Shown here piece by piece: positions 36,505-45,383 of a stretch of 64,000 bases of DNA. Source of the stretch: an uncultured Sunxiuqinia sp. (GTDB taxonomy: Bacteria; Bacteroidota; Bacteroidia; Bacteroidales; Prolixibacteraceae); NCBI RefSeq assembly GCF_963678245.1, contig NZ_OY782770.1, positions 930,001 through 994,000 on the forward strand. Direction: 5' to 3'. The translations under genes and the position numbers were made by a program. Within the stretch, counting starts at the first letter, position 1. Each line of letters opens with the position of its first letter. Below the pieces are notes generated by a model. The model saw only the letters and a program-made list of their open reading frames with translations. It did not search any database and was not told where the DNA came from.

Positions 36505-36661
36505 GAAAGAACGAAAGAGTGGAGTAAGGTTGAGTTACAATTTAGGCCATCAGAGCCTGTCAACAAAGATTATCACCACTCTTTTACTACTGCAATACGA
36601 TCAGTTCTCTGGGCTAAAAGCCTGTTTTTAGGTTGCTATATTACCGTAGATTCGTTCTTTC
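36505..36661 (+). ncRNA. Candidate bridge RNA of the IS110 element
   Basis: The region folds as nested elements. An outer perfect 11-bp stem pairs 36505-36515 with 36651-36661. Inside, a perfect 9-bp stem pairs 36514-36522 with 36576-36584, enclosing a loop with an AGGC/GCCT inner hairpin. The first loop's 3' arm contains AACAAAGAT (36562-36570), complementary to ATCTTTGTT across the reconstructed target core. The second loop contains TCAGTTCT (36601-36608), identical to the IS right end including the CT core, and TAAAAG (36615-36620), complementary to CTTTTA at the left end. These match the target and donor guides known for IS110 bridge RNAs. I found no left-target guide. RNA ends are estimates. 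Confidence 0.72.
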
Positions 36662-36669
36662 ATAATCTA

Positions 36670-37647
36670 ATGGTTATGTATAAAAGTAAACATTTTATTG
36701 GAGTTGACATCTCAAAAGAGACATTCGATGTATGGGATTTATCAACAGGGCATCATTGTTACAGTAATGATTCAAAGGGTTTTCGCTTGTTTTACAAATT
36801 AATGAAGTCCAACACTCATTGCGTGATGGAATCAACCGGAAGTTATTACCAACAGCTTGCCGTTTTCCTCTACCAAAAAGGGATTGAAGTTTCTGTGGTA
36901 AATCCTTTAACCATTAAACGTTTTATTCAGATGAAGCTGCAGCAGAATAAAACCGATAAGAGTGATGCTCGAATGATTGCATTGTTTGCACAGGAACAGC
37001 CACTTAAACAATGGATTCCGGAACCTGAATACATCGAAAAGAGTAAGCAGCTTCAGAAAGTTGTAGTGTTATATTTAAAGCAGAATACAGCCTTAAAGAA
37101 CCATATCCAGGGACTGGAAAGCAGGGGTGTTAAAACGGGCAGGATTATCACTTCATTGAAACGTCAGCTACGTCATGTTAAGGATGAGATTGTCCTTTTG
37201 GAACAGGAGATTGAAGTGCTTATAAAACAATACGATGGTGATTTATTGAGCAATATAACTTCTATTCCCGGAGTGGGAGAAAAGACTGCGGTTTACCTGA
37301 TAATTATGAGTAATGGCTTTCGGAACTTCGATAACTACCGTCAGGTATCCGCATTCTTTGGACTGGCTCCTACGGAACATACTTCAGGTACAAGTATAAA
37401 CGGGCAGTCCCGAATCAGTAAACGGGGCAATCCGAATATGCGCAACCATTTGTTTATGTGCAGTTTTACAGCCAGTAAATGCAATCCTCAGTGCCATGCA
37501 TTGTATCAACGAATTGTAAACAAAGGAAAGTCAAAAAAGCTAGCTTTAATTGCTGTATGCAACAAATTGGTCAAACAAGCTTTTGCCATTGCCAAATCAG
37601 GGATACCATACGATCCGGCCTATCGAAGTACCATCATCGGTCAATAA
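36670..37647 (+). CDS. IS110-family transposase (DEDD recombinase)
   Basis: A 325-residue RNA-guided recombinase. N-terminal RuvC-like domain: FIGVDISKETFDVWD (Asp13), VMESTGSYY (Glu54), and NKTDKSDARMIALFA (Asp96 and Asp99) complete the DEDD set. The C-terminal Tnp_20 domain has ITSIPGVGEKTAVYLI (about 197-212) and GLAPTEHTSGTSINGQSR followed by SKRGNPNMRNHLF, which contains the candidate catalytic serine. Length is normal and there is no frameshift, so the element may still be active. ATG at 36670 or 36676 are both possible starts. Confidence 0.95.
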   Translation: MVMYKSKHFIGVDISKETFDVWDLSTGHHCYSNDSKGFRLFYKLMKSNTHCVMESTGSYYQQLAVFLYQKGIEVSVVNPLTIKRFIQMKLQQNKTDKSDARMIALFAQEQPLKQWIPEPEYIEKSKQLQKVVVLYLKQNTALKNHIQGLESRGVKTGRIITSLKRQLRHVKDEIVLLEQEIEVLIKQYDGDLLSNITSIPGVGEKTAVYLIIMSNGFRNFDNYRQVSAFFGLAPTEHTSGTSINGQSRISKRGNPNMRNHLFMCSFTASKCNPQCHALYQRIVNKGKSKKLALIAVCNKLVKQAFAIAKSGIPYDPAYRSTIIGQ

Positions 37648-37723
37648 TTTTTCTTTGGGAACAGCCCCCAAAAAAACAGGGTGTTTTAAATCAAAAATTA
37701 TGGGTTTTTATTTGTTTTTAAGC

Positions 37724-38443
37724 TCAGTTCTTTGTTAGTCCTTTAAAAGGATCAAAATTCACAATCGTACTAAAAACAACTTCTTCCAGAGAATAATTCA
37801 ATCTTCTTTTTCCTACAGTTTGAGTGCCACCCTCAACAATAGCTGTCGACTTGAGTCTTTTGTTTCTACTAAACGACTCAAAAACAATAACATTATCATC
37901 ATCAACCTGAGCTGATTTCAATGAATTATCTTTAAATTTACTCAACTGTTCCTGGTCTCCATCAAGTATAATATATTCCTTTTCTCTGGAAAATTTATAA
38001 AGCGAATTTTCTATCTTGATAATTCCATCTTCATTTAATACGCTCGCCAGCCCAGTTGCATAAAATTTATAGCGAATATCTAGATCTTCACTAATTCTAA
38101 AAAAATCACTATATTTTTTAACAAAACTATTTTTTTCATCTTGAGTTTTAATATTATCAGCTAGGTCATTGGTTTCATTCCTGAAAGTCTCCGCAGACTT
38201 AAAATTGAGACTATTCTCCCATTCTTCCTTTTCGGTGTCTTCCATTTTTTCTATTTCCAATAGTATCCGATTAAAATCCTCAAGTGTTCTAAATACCAAA
38301 TATCCACTCTCCTCATACACTTCAGACTGTTCCTGAGTAAAGGCAACAGTTTCAGATTGCTCTACTGCGAGCTCGTCCTTCTGACAAGCACTAAAAATTG
38401 TTAACACGATTGCCACCATGGCAAAAAGATTAAACTTTTTCAT
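37724..38443 (-). pseudogene. 5' fragment of lipoprotein gene interrupted by IS110 element
   Basis: Begins at ATG 38441-38443 with a lipoprotein signal (VLTIFSAC, Cys about residue 20), preferred over an in-frame start 14 residues upstream. The protein then has acidic helices (EDFNRILLEIEKMEDTEKEE) and ends in FDPFKGLTKN, where the last codon and stop come from the IS right end. Removing the IS replaces TKN-stop with TKIRKCKL and continues into 36126-36488. The IS lies about two-thirds of the way along the gene, so the fragment could still be secreted but lacks its C-terminal 120 residues. Confidence 0.82.
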
Positions 38444-38508
38444 AATTTTACATTGTTTATGAGATGGGTAGCAGTAACTATCCATCCCGGTTAATAAACA
38501 TTTATTTC

Positions 38509-38547
38509 AACCCGGCTTTCTGTAAAAAACAGTTAGCCGGGTTTTTC
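38509..38547 (+). terminator. Strong hairpin with T-run on plus strand
   Basis: Perfect 9-bp stem AACCCGGCT/AGCCGGGTT (38509-38517 with 38535-38543), inner CTG/CAG pairing, then a T-run. No plus-strand gene leads into it, so it may block outward transcription or be a leader element of the minus-strand lipoprotein gene that starts 66 bases away. Confidence 0.5.
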
Positions 38548-38930
38548 TTTGGCCAAAGCTACAGAATAAACATTTAGTTATTCCGATTTTCGGGGAAAGG
38601 GGACCCTTAATTTTTGTTAAATGGCGGTGTTCGCAAATCGCAAAAAGTGCCCTTCATTAAAATATTGAGGGGGTTCATTCAGAAAAAAGTGCAGTTCATC
38701 AAATTTTTAGAAGAGTTAAAAAAAACTTATTTATACCGCATATAAATAATTGGTTTGTACATAAGCCAGATATCTACGAAAAGTCAACAATTCGGAATTC
38801 AGAAAATACATCTCATAATTTAGATGAAACGAGCATGTAAAAACAGTCACACACAGAAGCATGATTATTTAAAGCGAGTTCAATCAAATACCGCTAAAAA
38901 TTTTAACTTATAATGAGAAAAAAGATGCCT

Positions 38931-38966
38931 ATAAAAAAAGCACCGGAAAATGACTCCCGGTGCTTT
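38931..38966 (-). terminator. Terminator of the SatP-like gene
   Basis: Perfect 10-bp stem AAAGCACCGG/CCGGTGCTTT (38937-38946 with 38957-38966), loop of 10; followed on the minus strand by a T-run. It lies 24 bases past the transporter stop codon. Confidence 0.9.
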
Positions 38967-38989
38967 CTTACAGAATAATTAAATGAGTC

Positions 38990-39565
38990 TTATTTCCCTT
39001 TCAGCAAAGGCTTTCCATACTTCAGAATTTCACGTCCGGCCAAATCGTTTAGAATTATTGCAGCCATCATATACCAGGCTGACAAAGCACAAACGATCAA
39101 CACGATTGCAGCCACTGTGTTCATTATGTGAGGTCCAAAGTGTCCCAGGTCCAGAAAGATAAAACCCAGCAACAAAGTGGTGAAGGTGATGAACATAGCT
39201 TGATGAATAAACATGGAGCCGATCCAAAAAATGGCGGTCAACAAAGTCCACCCAACCAGAAAAAGGCCCACATCGGTATGTGACGATTCGTACACGCCCA
39301 GGCTGTTTAACACCCAGATAATTCCCAGTCCAATCCAGAATGCACCGTAGCTTGAAAAAGCAGCAAATCCAAAGTTATTACCCGTTTTTTGTTCCATAAA
39401 TCCGGCGATTAACTGGGCTAGTCCTCCAAAAATAAAACCCATGGAGATAACCGGTCCCAAGCCGCACCAGCCCAGGTTATGAAATTGAAGTAAAAGAGTC
39501 GTCATGCCAAACCCCGCTAATCCTACCACCGCAGGATTTCCTAATTTAATGTTGTTCATTGCCAA
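38990..39565 (-). CDS. satP: Acetate uptake transporter (GPR1/FUN34/YaaH, SatP family)
   Basis: A 191-residue six-segment membrane protein. The family signature NPAVVGLAGFGMTT is at residues 9-22, and the LGIIWVL...WTLLTAIFWIG region follows. Members move acetate and succinate, usually with protons, for growth on acetate or overflow recovery. It is monocistronic, with its own terminator. The exact substrate range cannot be read from sequence. Confidence 0.9.
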   Translation of the reverse strand: MAMNNIKLGNPAVVGLAGFGMTTLLLQFHNLGWCGLGPVISMGFIFGGLAQLIAGFMEQKTGNNFGFAAFSSYGAFWIGLGIIWVLNSLGVYESSHTDVGLFLVGWTLLTAIFWIGSMFIHQAMFITFTTLLLGFIFLDLGHFGPHIMNTVAAIVLIVCALSAWYMMAAIILNDLAGREILKYGKPLLKGK

Positions 39566-39695
39566 ATGAATTTAGTTGTTACTTTTTTTGATTTTGGCGC
39601 AAACCTAGTCAATAAATTAAATCGACCGTTAACCTACACGACAAAGGATTACGTTCTCTGAAAAGATTAGCGATTTGGTAATGTAACCCGGCAAA

Positions 39696-40796
39696 CTACC
39701 ATTCAATATGTTCATCGATAAAGCGAATCAGCCTATTGGCCATGGCCTGCTGTTCCTCGATACTGGGATGTCCGGGTGTTTCCTTAAACGGCATGAAAAA
39801 CGAATAAATTTTCGGATCGTCTAAATTGAAAACGGCCTGTTCAATGTAACCCGGCCATTGCGAGTCTGTTCTTGTGGCATCCATATTCCCCAGCATGCAA
39901 ATAATACTGGCTTGCGGATATTGATCACGAATGCCGGCCACAAAGCTCTGATACGCCTGAATGATGTATTCATCGTTCGGTGCATTGCTCCCAAAATTGG
40001 CTTTAAACTCATCACGCTCCGGACGGTTAACTAACCAAGAATCATTCTGAAAAAGATTAATCACGACCAAGTCGGGCGTATAACTGGAGAAATCCCACTG
40101 ACTGGCAGAATCAGCTGGATTAAGACGATCATAAATATCGGACATGATGGAGGGAAACCAGCTAATCATGATACCTATTCCGCTCTTACAAATGCAGTGG
40201 TATCGGGCATCGAAGTGTCGGGCTGTGATTGCCGCGTAACTCAGATAGTTGTTTGTAAAGGTTCCGCTTGGACGGTCTTTCCCTGTGGTATCTTCCACGG
40301 CATACCCGGCTGTGATGGAGTTGCCATAAAATTCGATTTTTCGTTTTTTAGCTGGCGACTTGGGCAGCACTTGAGCATTACCTTCTATTTTGAAACCATA
40401 AAAAGTGGTTGTACCACGGTCCCACTCCGTCCGTTTGAACAATTTCAGGGTATGTTTCCCGGGAGCCAGCCCCGAAGCCAGCGTGTAATATCTTTTCACC
40501 GTATCCAATTGCAGCAAAACCGTGCTATCCTCATCTAGCTGAATATTGAAATCGTTGGTGCCATTTTCATCACTCATCAGAGCCGAGATCGATTCCCCTT
40601 CAAAATTGATTTTAACCGAGGTGCCGGACCAATATAATTCAGCTCCTTCCACATTGCTCGTATCTATTCGCCCTTCATACCTAATTTGCGGGTTCGAATA
40701 GTTTAGTTTCAGATCAGCCTGCTGGGTAGTACAACTAGTGTTGACTGCAAAAAACAAAAAAGAGATCAGATAAAAGAGATTTTTTAGATTGCCCAT
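39696..40796 (-). CDS. CE2-type SGNH esterase lipoprotein
   Basis: A 366-residue lipoprotein (signal ending NTSC, Cys about residue 22). Residues about 30-130 form the beta-sandwich typical of carbohydrate esterase family 2 (IRYEGRIDTS; AELYWSGTSVKINFEG), followed by an SGNH hydrolase domain: FYGNSITAGYA with the catalytic Ser (about residue 156), SGIGIMI (Gly block), INLFQNDSW (Asn block) and GHPSIEEQQAMA with Asp/His position near the C-terminus. CE2 enzymes remove acetyl groups from xylan or mannan; polysaccharide deacetylation is the likely role. Alone on its strand with upstream and downstream gaps. Confidence 0.85.
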   Translation of the reverse strand: MGNLKNLFYLISFLFFAVNTSCTTQQADLKLNYSNPQIRYEGRIDTSNVEGAELYWSGTSVKINFEGESISALMSDENGTNDFNIQLDEDSTVLLQLDTVKRYYTLASGLAPGKHTLKLFKRTEWDRGTTTFYGFKIEGNAQVLPKSPAKKRKIEFYGNSITAGYAVEDTTGKDRPSGTFTNNYLSYAAITARHFDARYHCICKSGIGIMISWFPSIMSDIYDRLNPADSASQWDFSSYTPDLVVINLFQNDSWLVNRPERDEFKANFGSNAPNDEYIIQAYQSFVAGIRDQYPQASIICMLGNMDATRTDSQWPGYIEQAVFNLDDPKIYSFFMPFKETPGHPSIEEQQAMANRLIRFIDEHIEW

Positions 40797-40936
40797 GTTC
40801 TGTGATGAATTGAATGAGTTGGATAATTCTATTCGTATTTTGAAGGGATTGAAGATACAAAAGTTTTTTAACGACGAAGTAGCGACCTGTTAATTTTAGA
40901 GAAAACTAGAATTGAATTGAATACGGATTGAGATTA

Positions 40937-41701
40937 TTAACTCGTTCTTTTGAGTTTTCCTATTTTTTCTGAAACGGTTCCACGCTCGGTTAACCGAACG
41001 ATGGCTAAAACAGCACTGGCAATCAACCCCGGCTGAAGGATTACACTTGTTTTATCGGCTACCCGCAAATCACGATCTTTCAGGCAAGCAGCAACATCAG
41101 AACTAGTTGTACTGAAAAATTTGTTGCCAAACTTCCAGGCTCCATCGCGAGCCAATTTCATGCTAAAATCAACCAGGTAGTCATCCACCTTTCCCGTCCA
41201 TTTCAGTATAAATTTCAAAGCCGGCCAAACAGCGGACAAATCATCCTGCACATCGTGAACCAAGGATGATAAAATCTCATTAATCCGGTTAAAATCATCC
41301 TGAAGATCTGCTATCATTTTTTCTCTTGAAACCTCCGCGGCAGCAATCCCCAAATCAAGATTGATATGTGCATTCATTCCCATTAGCAAATGCTGCAACA
41401 CAATAGGCCAGTAATTCGTTGACAAGTCGAATGCCTTTTGCCAGGAGAGTGTCATTGGGCTCTTGCTTTTATAAGCCACCCACGCTTCAATGTACCGATT
41501 GGCAAACAGCACATCGAGTTGCTCCATGCGTTCGCCATCATCAAAATAATTGTTCTCAATTCCTTCTTTTACCTTGATCGTTACTTTTTGGTAGAGTGCC
41601 GCGAAGTATCCGGAAGGGTCATTGTTTTGTATGCATTCCTGAATAATATGCTCCAGTGTGTCAATAACTTCATCAATGGTATCGGGTAGCTTATTATTCA
41701 T
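40937..41701 (-). CDS. DUF5995-like protein
   Basis: A 254-residue soluble, helical protein with no signal peptide. YFAALYQKVTIKVKEGIENN (about residues 32-51), DGERMEQLDVLFANRYIEAW (about 55-74) and LLMGMNAHINLDLGIAAAE (about 105-123) match the DUF5995 pattern. The conserved His/Asn/Asp in MNAHINLDLG suggests a metal or ligand site, but no activity is known. It lies 24 bases downstream of ilvA on the same strand and may be co-transcribed. Confidence 0.78.
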   Translation of the reverse strand: MNNKLPDTIDEVIDTLEHIIQECIQNNDPSGYFAALYQKVTIKVKEGIENNYFDDGERMEQLDVLFANRYIEAWVAYKSKSPMTLSWQKAFDLSTNYWPIVLQHLLMGMNAHINLDLGIAAAEVSREKMIADLQDDFNRINEILSSLVHDVQDDLSAVWPALKFILKWTGKVDDYLVDFSMKLARDGAWKFGNKFFSTTSSDVAACLKDRDLRVADKTSVILQPGLIASAVLAIVRLTERGTVSEKIGKLKRTS

Positions 41702-41725
41702 AGTAGGTAAGGTTGAAATTCAGTC

Positions 41726-42982
41726 TCAAATTAGGTATTGGAACAGATCAGGTTTTTCATTTACGTATTCGTAGACAAACCCATTTTCGGCCATTCGTTG
41801 CACCAGACCATCAAAATCATTTTTGTTGCTTAGTTCAATTCCAACAAAAGCAGGCCCGCGCTCGCGGCTATTCTTTTTGGTGTATTCGAAATGAGTGATG
41901 TCGTCATTTGGACCAATAACATATTCAACAAAGTCGCGCAACGCGCCCGAACGCTGAGGAAAACGGACGATAAAATAATGCTTCAGCCCTTCAAATAACA
42001 GCGATCGCTCCTTAATTTCTTCGGTCCGCGTGATGTCGTTATTACTTCCTGAAACAATGCAAACCACATTTTTCCCTTTGATCTGATCAGCATAATCATC
42101 CAAGGCGGCAATAGAAAGTGCTCCGGCCGGCTCAACCACAATGGCATCGCGGTTGTAAAGCTCCAATATTTTGGTGCAAATACGACCTTCGGGAACCAAC
42201 ACAATATCATCGACCACCTGTTTGCAAATTTCAAACGGCAGATCACCAACACGCTGAACAGCCGCTCCATCAACAAACTTATCAATTTTCTCCAGAGTTA
42301 CGACTTCTCCCTTTTTCAATGATTCTTTCATAGAAGGAGCACCAGCCGGTTCAACGCCAATAATTTTGGTGCTCGGATGCATTTGTTTAAAGTAGCTTCC
42401 CACTCCGGCAATTAATCCGCCGCCACCAATGGGAACAAACACATAATCAATCTGAAGGGTTGAATCCTGTAAAATCTCCATAGCCGTTGTCGCCTGTCCT
42501 TCAATAATCAACGGATCGTCAAACGGATGAATATAGGCCTTCTGGTTTTCGTGACAATCTTTCCAGCCCTCGCTACTGGCATCATCATAAGTATCTCCAA
42601 TCAATACGATTTCGACAAATTCTTTCCCAAACATTTTTACCTGTTTGATCTTTTGTTTGGGAGTCGTTGTAGGCATATAAATTTTTCCGTTAATCCCCAA
42701 CTTCTGACACGAATATGCCACTCCCTGAGCATGATTACCCGCACTGGCACAAACAACCCCATTCTTCAGCTGCTCTTTGCTTAGACTCTTAATTTTGTTG
42801 TAAGCACCACGTATTTTATAGGACCGTACAATTTGCAGGTCTTCTCGTTTTAAAAAGATCTTAGCTCCAAACTGCTCCGAAAGGTTTAAATTCTCAGTCA
42901 GCGGGGTAGAAGTTAATATTTCATTCAGAGTCAACTTTGCCCGATTAATATCCTGCAAACTTGGAAAATATGATTTTGTCAT
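41726..42982 (-). CDS. ilvA: Threonine ammonia-lyase, biosynthetic type
   Basis: A 418-residue PLP enzyme converting threonine to 2-oxobutanoate for isoleucine synthesis. PLP lysine in SYKIRGAYNK (Lys56), SAGNHAQGVA (about 83-92), phosphate loop PIGGGGLIAG (about 186-195), and SGSNNDI (about 312). The C-terminal 85 residues (KHYFIVRFPQRSGALRDFV onward) form a single ACT-like regulatory domain, as in the short form of Bacteroidota and Firmicutes. Other ilv genes are not adjacent. Distinct from the 316-residue enzyme at 21.3 kb, which lacks this domain. Confidence 0.93.
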   Translation of the reverse strand: MTKSYFPSLQDINRAKLTLNEILTSTPLTENLNLSEQFGAKIFLKREDLQIVRSYKIRGAYNKIKSLSKEQLKNGVVCASAGNHAQGVAYSCQKLGINGKIYMPTTTPKQKIKQVKMFGKEFVEIVLIGDTYDDASSEGWKDCHENQKAYIHPFDDPLIIEGQATTAMEILQDSTLQIDYVFVPIGGGGLIAGVGSYFKQMHPSTKIIGVEPAGAPSMKESLKKGEVVTLEKIDKFVDGAAVQRVGDLPFEICKQVVDDIVLVPEGRICTKILELYNRDAIVVEPAGALSIAALDDYADQIKGKNVVCIVSGSNNDITRTEEIKERSLLFEGLKHYFIVRFPQRSGALRDFVEYVIGPNDDITHFEYTKKNSRERGPAFVGIELSNKNDFDGLVQRMAENGFVYEYVNEKPDLFQYLI

Positions 42983-43128
42983 TTTTGTCTTTTATATATG
43001 AGAGCAACATTTCGCCTATTGTTCAGTTCACCATCAGCGAACAAGAGCACAAAAATAAGGTGTTTTTCGCATTGAGAAATGATTCTGCCTTACTACTAAA
43101 TGACGATTAACAAAAAAATAGCAATTCC

Positions 43129-45129
43129 TTATTCCTCAACTTCGGGAGCAAAGCGCTCATGAAAATCGGTAGAAAGCACTCGAAATTCGGTACGGCGATT
43201 AATACCCTTGGCTATTTCTTGCTGTTCTGGAGTAAGCCCAAGAATGAATTCTTCGGTCAGTTCATCATTCCGCTTCAGAAAATCGTACTGCTTAGCCAAC
43301 TTCCGTGTAATGGCTTTTGGCCAGGTTTCACCATATCCTTTGGCCACTAATCGACCAGGGTTGATGCCTTGTTGAATCAGGTAGTCGACAACTGCCTGTG
43401 CCCTTTTCTGAGAAAGTTCGAAGTTGTACTGTTCCGAGCCTACAAAATCGGTGTGTGCCATCAGCTCAATGGTAATGGTTGGATTTAGTTCTAAAATACC
43501 CACCAGGCTGTCTAACGCATGAACCGACTCGGGTAACAATTCCCAACTTCCAAACTCGTAATTAATATTATCTACTTTGATTGGCGCATCGGTTGGCGTG
43601 AGGTACAAATCAACCCTAAAGTCCTGACTATCATCTAATCCGATTGTGGATTCGCGCCCTTTATCATTTAAATAGCCATCTTTAAACGCAGCAAAAACAT
43701 ACTCTGTTTCGGGATTTAGCTTCATCTGAAACTTCCCGTCATCAGCACGCATCTTCAGGTTTGTGCCATCAGTGCCGATAATACGAATACGAGCACCATC
43801 CAACCGTTGGCTGGTTTCTTTATCGTAAATTTCTCCCGAAACACGATAAACCTTAGGAGGTAAGTAAAAGGAATAAATATCATCGCTGCGTGATCCTTTT
43901 CGGTTCGAGGCAAACATTCCGCGCGTTTCCTCCCCTTCAACAAAAGACATCCCAAAATCATCACCCGAAGAGTTGATCGGTGCTTTCATATTCTGAATGC
44001 GCCACTCCCCTTTTTCAGTGCGGGTGGCTTTAAAAATATCCAGCCCACCCATTCCCATGTGGTAATCCGATGAAAAATACAACTCGCCATTTGATCGGAT
44101 CGTTGGGAACACTTCATCGCCCGGCGTATTAATTTTGGACCCTAAATTTTTTGGGTTCGAAAAAGTACCGCCACTGCCGGTAGCGAACCAAATATCTTTA
44201 CCACCAAAGCCTCCGGGTTTATCTGAAACAAAGTATAAGGTATCGCCATTAATCGACAACGAAGGATGAGCTGCAACAAGGCTATCTCCCAGCAATTCCA
44301 ATTTAATAGGCTCCGACCAGTCGCCACGCGACATTTTCACGCTGTATAGTTCTGTGCCAAGATCCTCTTTTTTGTCGTAACGGGCACGCGTAAAAATCAT
44401 TTCATCGCCATTTTCCGACAAGGTAATCGCTCCTTCTTCGTCCGGAGAATTGATCATTCCAGATTCATCAATCAATTTGGGAGGCCCCCACTTTTGCCGC
44501 TGAACCTGATATTCTGAACGAAAGATATCGGCAAACTGCTCACCCGTTATACTGTTTTCTTTATTGCCAACGGTATTTTCACGTGTTGATGTCAACAGAA
44601 TTTCATTATCACGTCCACCTACAAAAACCGGAGTGTAATCGGCATATTTGGAGTTTAACTCACGAACAGTATTCACTACATAACGGGTCGGACTATCAAC
44701 CCACTCCTGGATATAGCGACAAGCATCCAATCCGTTTATTGCCTGAATATCTTGTGGTATTGAATCGAGATATTGCTGATAAGCTTCAATTGCCTCGTCG
44801 TATTTCTGCGTAGCGCGTAAACAATCGGCATAATAAAGTACGGCTTTAAAATCGGGGTGTTGCCGGCGAATTGCATTTTTATACCAAATGGCAGCCTTTC
44901 CGTAATCACCAATTTCGCGATATGCTTCGGCCATATTATAAGCCATTTCCATTTTGTGCTGCATATTATCGTCCTTTCGGTAGGCTCTCCGGTATTTTTC
45001 AGTTGCCCGATAATATTCACCTATTTCATAAGACAATTCACCCAATCGAAAATTTTTTTTCGAGGAACAAGATCCTAAAATAAGCAGGGCTAACGAAAGG
45101 CTAATAACAGCAAAATACGTATGCTTCAT
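43129..45129 (-). CDS. PorE-like lipoprotein (TPR, PD40, CRD, OmpA domains)
   Basis: A 666-residue lipoprotein starting at ATG 45127-45129, which gives the signal SLALLILGSC (Cys about 21); a longer frame to 45213 would hide it. Domains in order: TPR helices (about 30-140), PD40/WD40-like propeller repeats (about 180-400, for example PSLSINGDTLYFVSDKPGGF and PTIRSNGELYFSSDY), a carboxypeptidase-like CRD (about 425-500), and a C-terminal OmpA domain (about 530-650) with MAHTDFVGSEQYNFELSQKR. This architecture matches P. gingivalis PorE, a peptidoglycan-linked type IX secretion component. Gene starts about 168 bases from the integrative element. Confidence 0.87.
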   Translation of the reverse strand: MKHTYFAVISLSLALLILGSCSSKKNFRLGELSYEIGEYYRATEKYRRAYRKDDNMQHKMEMAYNMAEAYREIGDYGKAAIWYKNAIRRQHPDFKAVLYYADCLRATQKYDEAIEAYQQYLDSIPQDIQAINGLDACRYIQEWVDSPTRYVVNTVRELNSKYADYTPVFVGGRDNEILLTSTRENTVGNKENSITGEQFADIFRSEYQVQRQKWGPPKLIDESGMINSPDEEGAITLSENGDEMIFTRARYDKKEDLGTELYSVKMSRGDWSEPIKLELLGDSLVAAHPSLSINGDTLYFVSDKPGGFGGKDIWFATGSGGTFSNPKNLGSKINTPGDEVFPTIRSNGELYFSSDYHMGMGGLDIFKATRTEKGEWRIQNMKAPINSSGDDFGMSFVEGEETRGMFASNRKGSRSDDIYSFYLPPKVYRVSGEIYDKETSQRLDGARIRIIGTDGTNLKMRADDGKFQMKLNPETEYVFAAFKDGYLNDKGRESTIGLDDSQDFRVDLYLTPTDAPIKVDNINYEFGSWELLPESVHALDSLVGILELNPTITIELMAHTDFVGSEQYNFELSQKRAQAVVDYLIQQGINPGRLVAKGYGETWPKAITRKLAKQYDFLKRNDELTEEFILGLTPEQQEIAKGINRRTEFRVLSTDFHERFAPEVEE

Positions 45130-45296
45130 GTATTCTCGCAGATTAAGGCGGTAAAAGTAACCAAATTTGTTCGTTATGGAAAAACTAAAATCATGATATT
45201 CAATGATAAACAAAAAATTTCAAGATCGCTCGTAAAACACAGTAAAACAACATTTTAAAAGATTAAACGCATAAATCGGAATTATATTTTGTTATC

Positions 45297-45313
45297 ACCT
45301 GTTTTCTACCCAG
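45297..45313 (+). repeat. Left direct repeat, candidate attL
   Basis: ACCTGTTTTCTACCCAG, matching the right copy at 58198-58214 at 16 of 17 positions. It lies just upstream of the integrase, where an attachment core is expected. A second TTTCTACCC follows at once (about 45314-45322), so the motif occurs twice here. Confidence 0.65.
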
Positions 45314-45350
45314 TTTCTACCCGGTGCTTTTTTCATAACCAATTTTGTTC

Positions 45351-45358
45351 TAGCTTTG
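45351..45358 (+). promoter_or_regulatory. Candidate -7 element for the integrase
   Basis: TAGCTTTG fits TAnnTTTG and lies 26 bases before the integrase ATG. No matching TTG at the right distance upstream was found, so this is a partial promoter call. Confidence 0.4.
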
Positions 45359-45383
45359 TAACGACCTTTTAAATTTTAGAATC

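Larger units (their letters stand above)
36491..37731 (+). mobile_element. IS110-family insertion sequence, about 1,241 bp
   Basis: Boundaries come from restoring the interrupted gene: CTTT occurs at 36489-36492 and 37730-37733, so the ends are ambiguous over four bases; I place the CT core at 36489-36490 and 37730-37731. There are no terminal inverted repeats, as expected for IS110. A roughly 180-base 5' noncoding end with strong structure precedes one DEDD transposase gene, and about 83 noncoding bases follow it. This long-left, short-right layout matches the IS110 group proper, not IS1111, in which the long noncoding end lies 3' of the transposase. Confidence 0.9.
38486..38989. other. Intergenic region, about 500 bases
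   Basis: No gene seen. It carries two hairpins, reported separately (38509-38547 and 38931-38966), and otherwise AT-rich sequence. The promoter of the interrupted lipoprotein gene should be near 38450-38500. Confidence 0.4.

Noticed and set aside
36523-36575. Left target guide within the first bridge-RNA loop
   Set aside because: No stretch matched the left side of the target, even allowing G-U pairs, so it is not claimed.
36491-36669. Retron-like or group II intron RNA in the IS left end
   Set aside because: No reverse transcriptase is present; a DEDD IS110 transposase explains the structure better.
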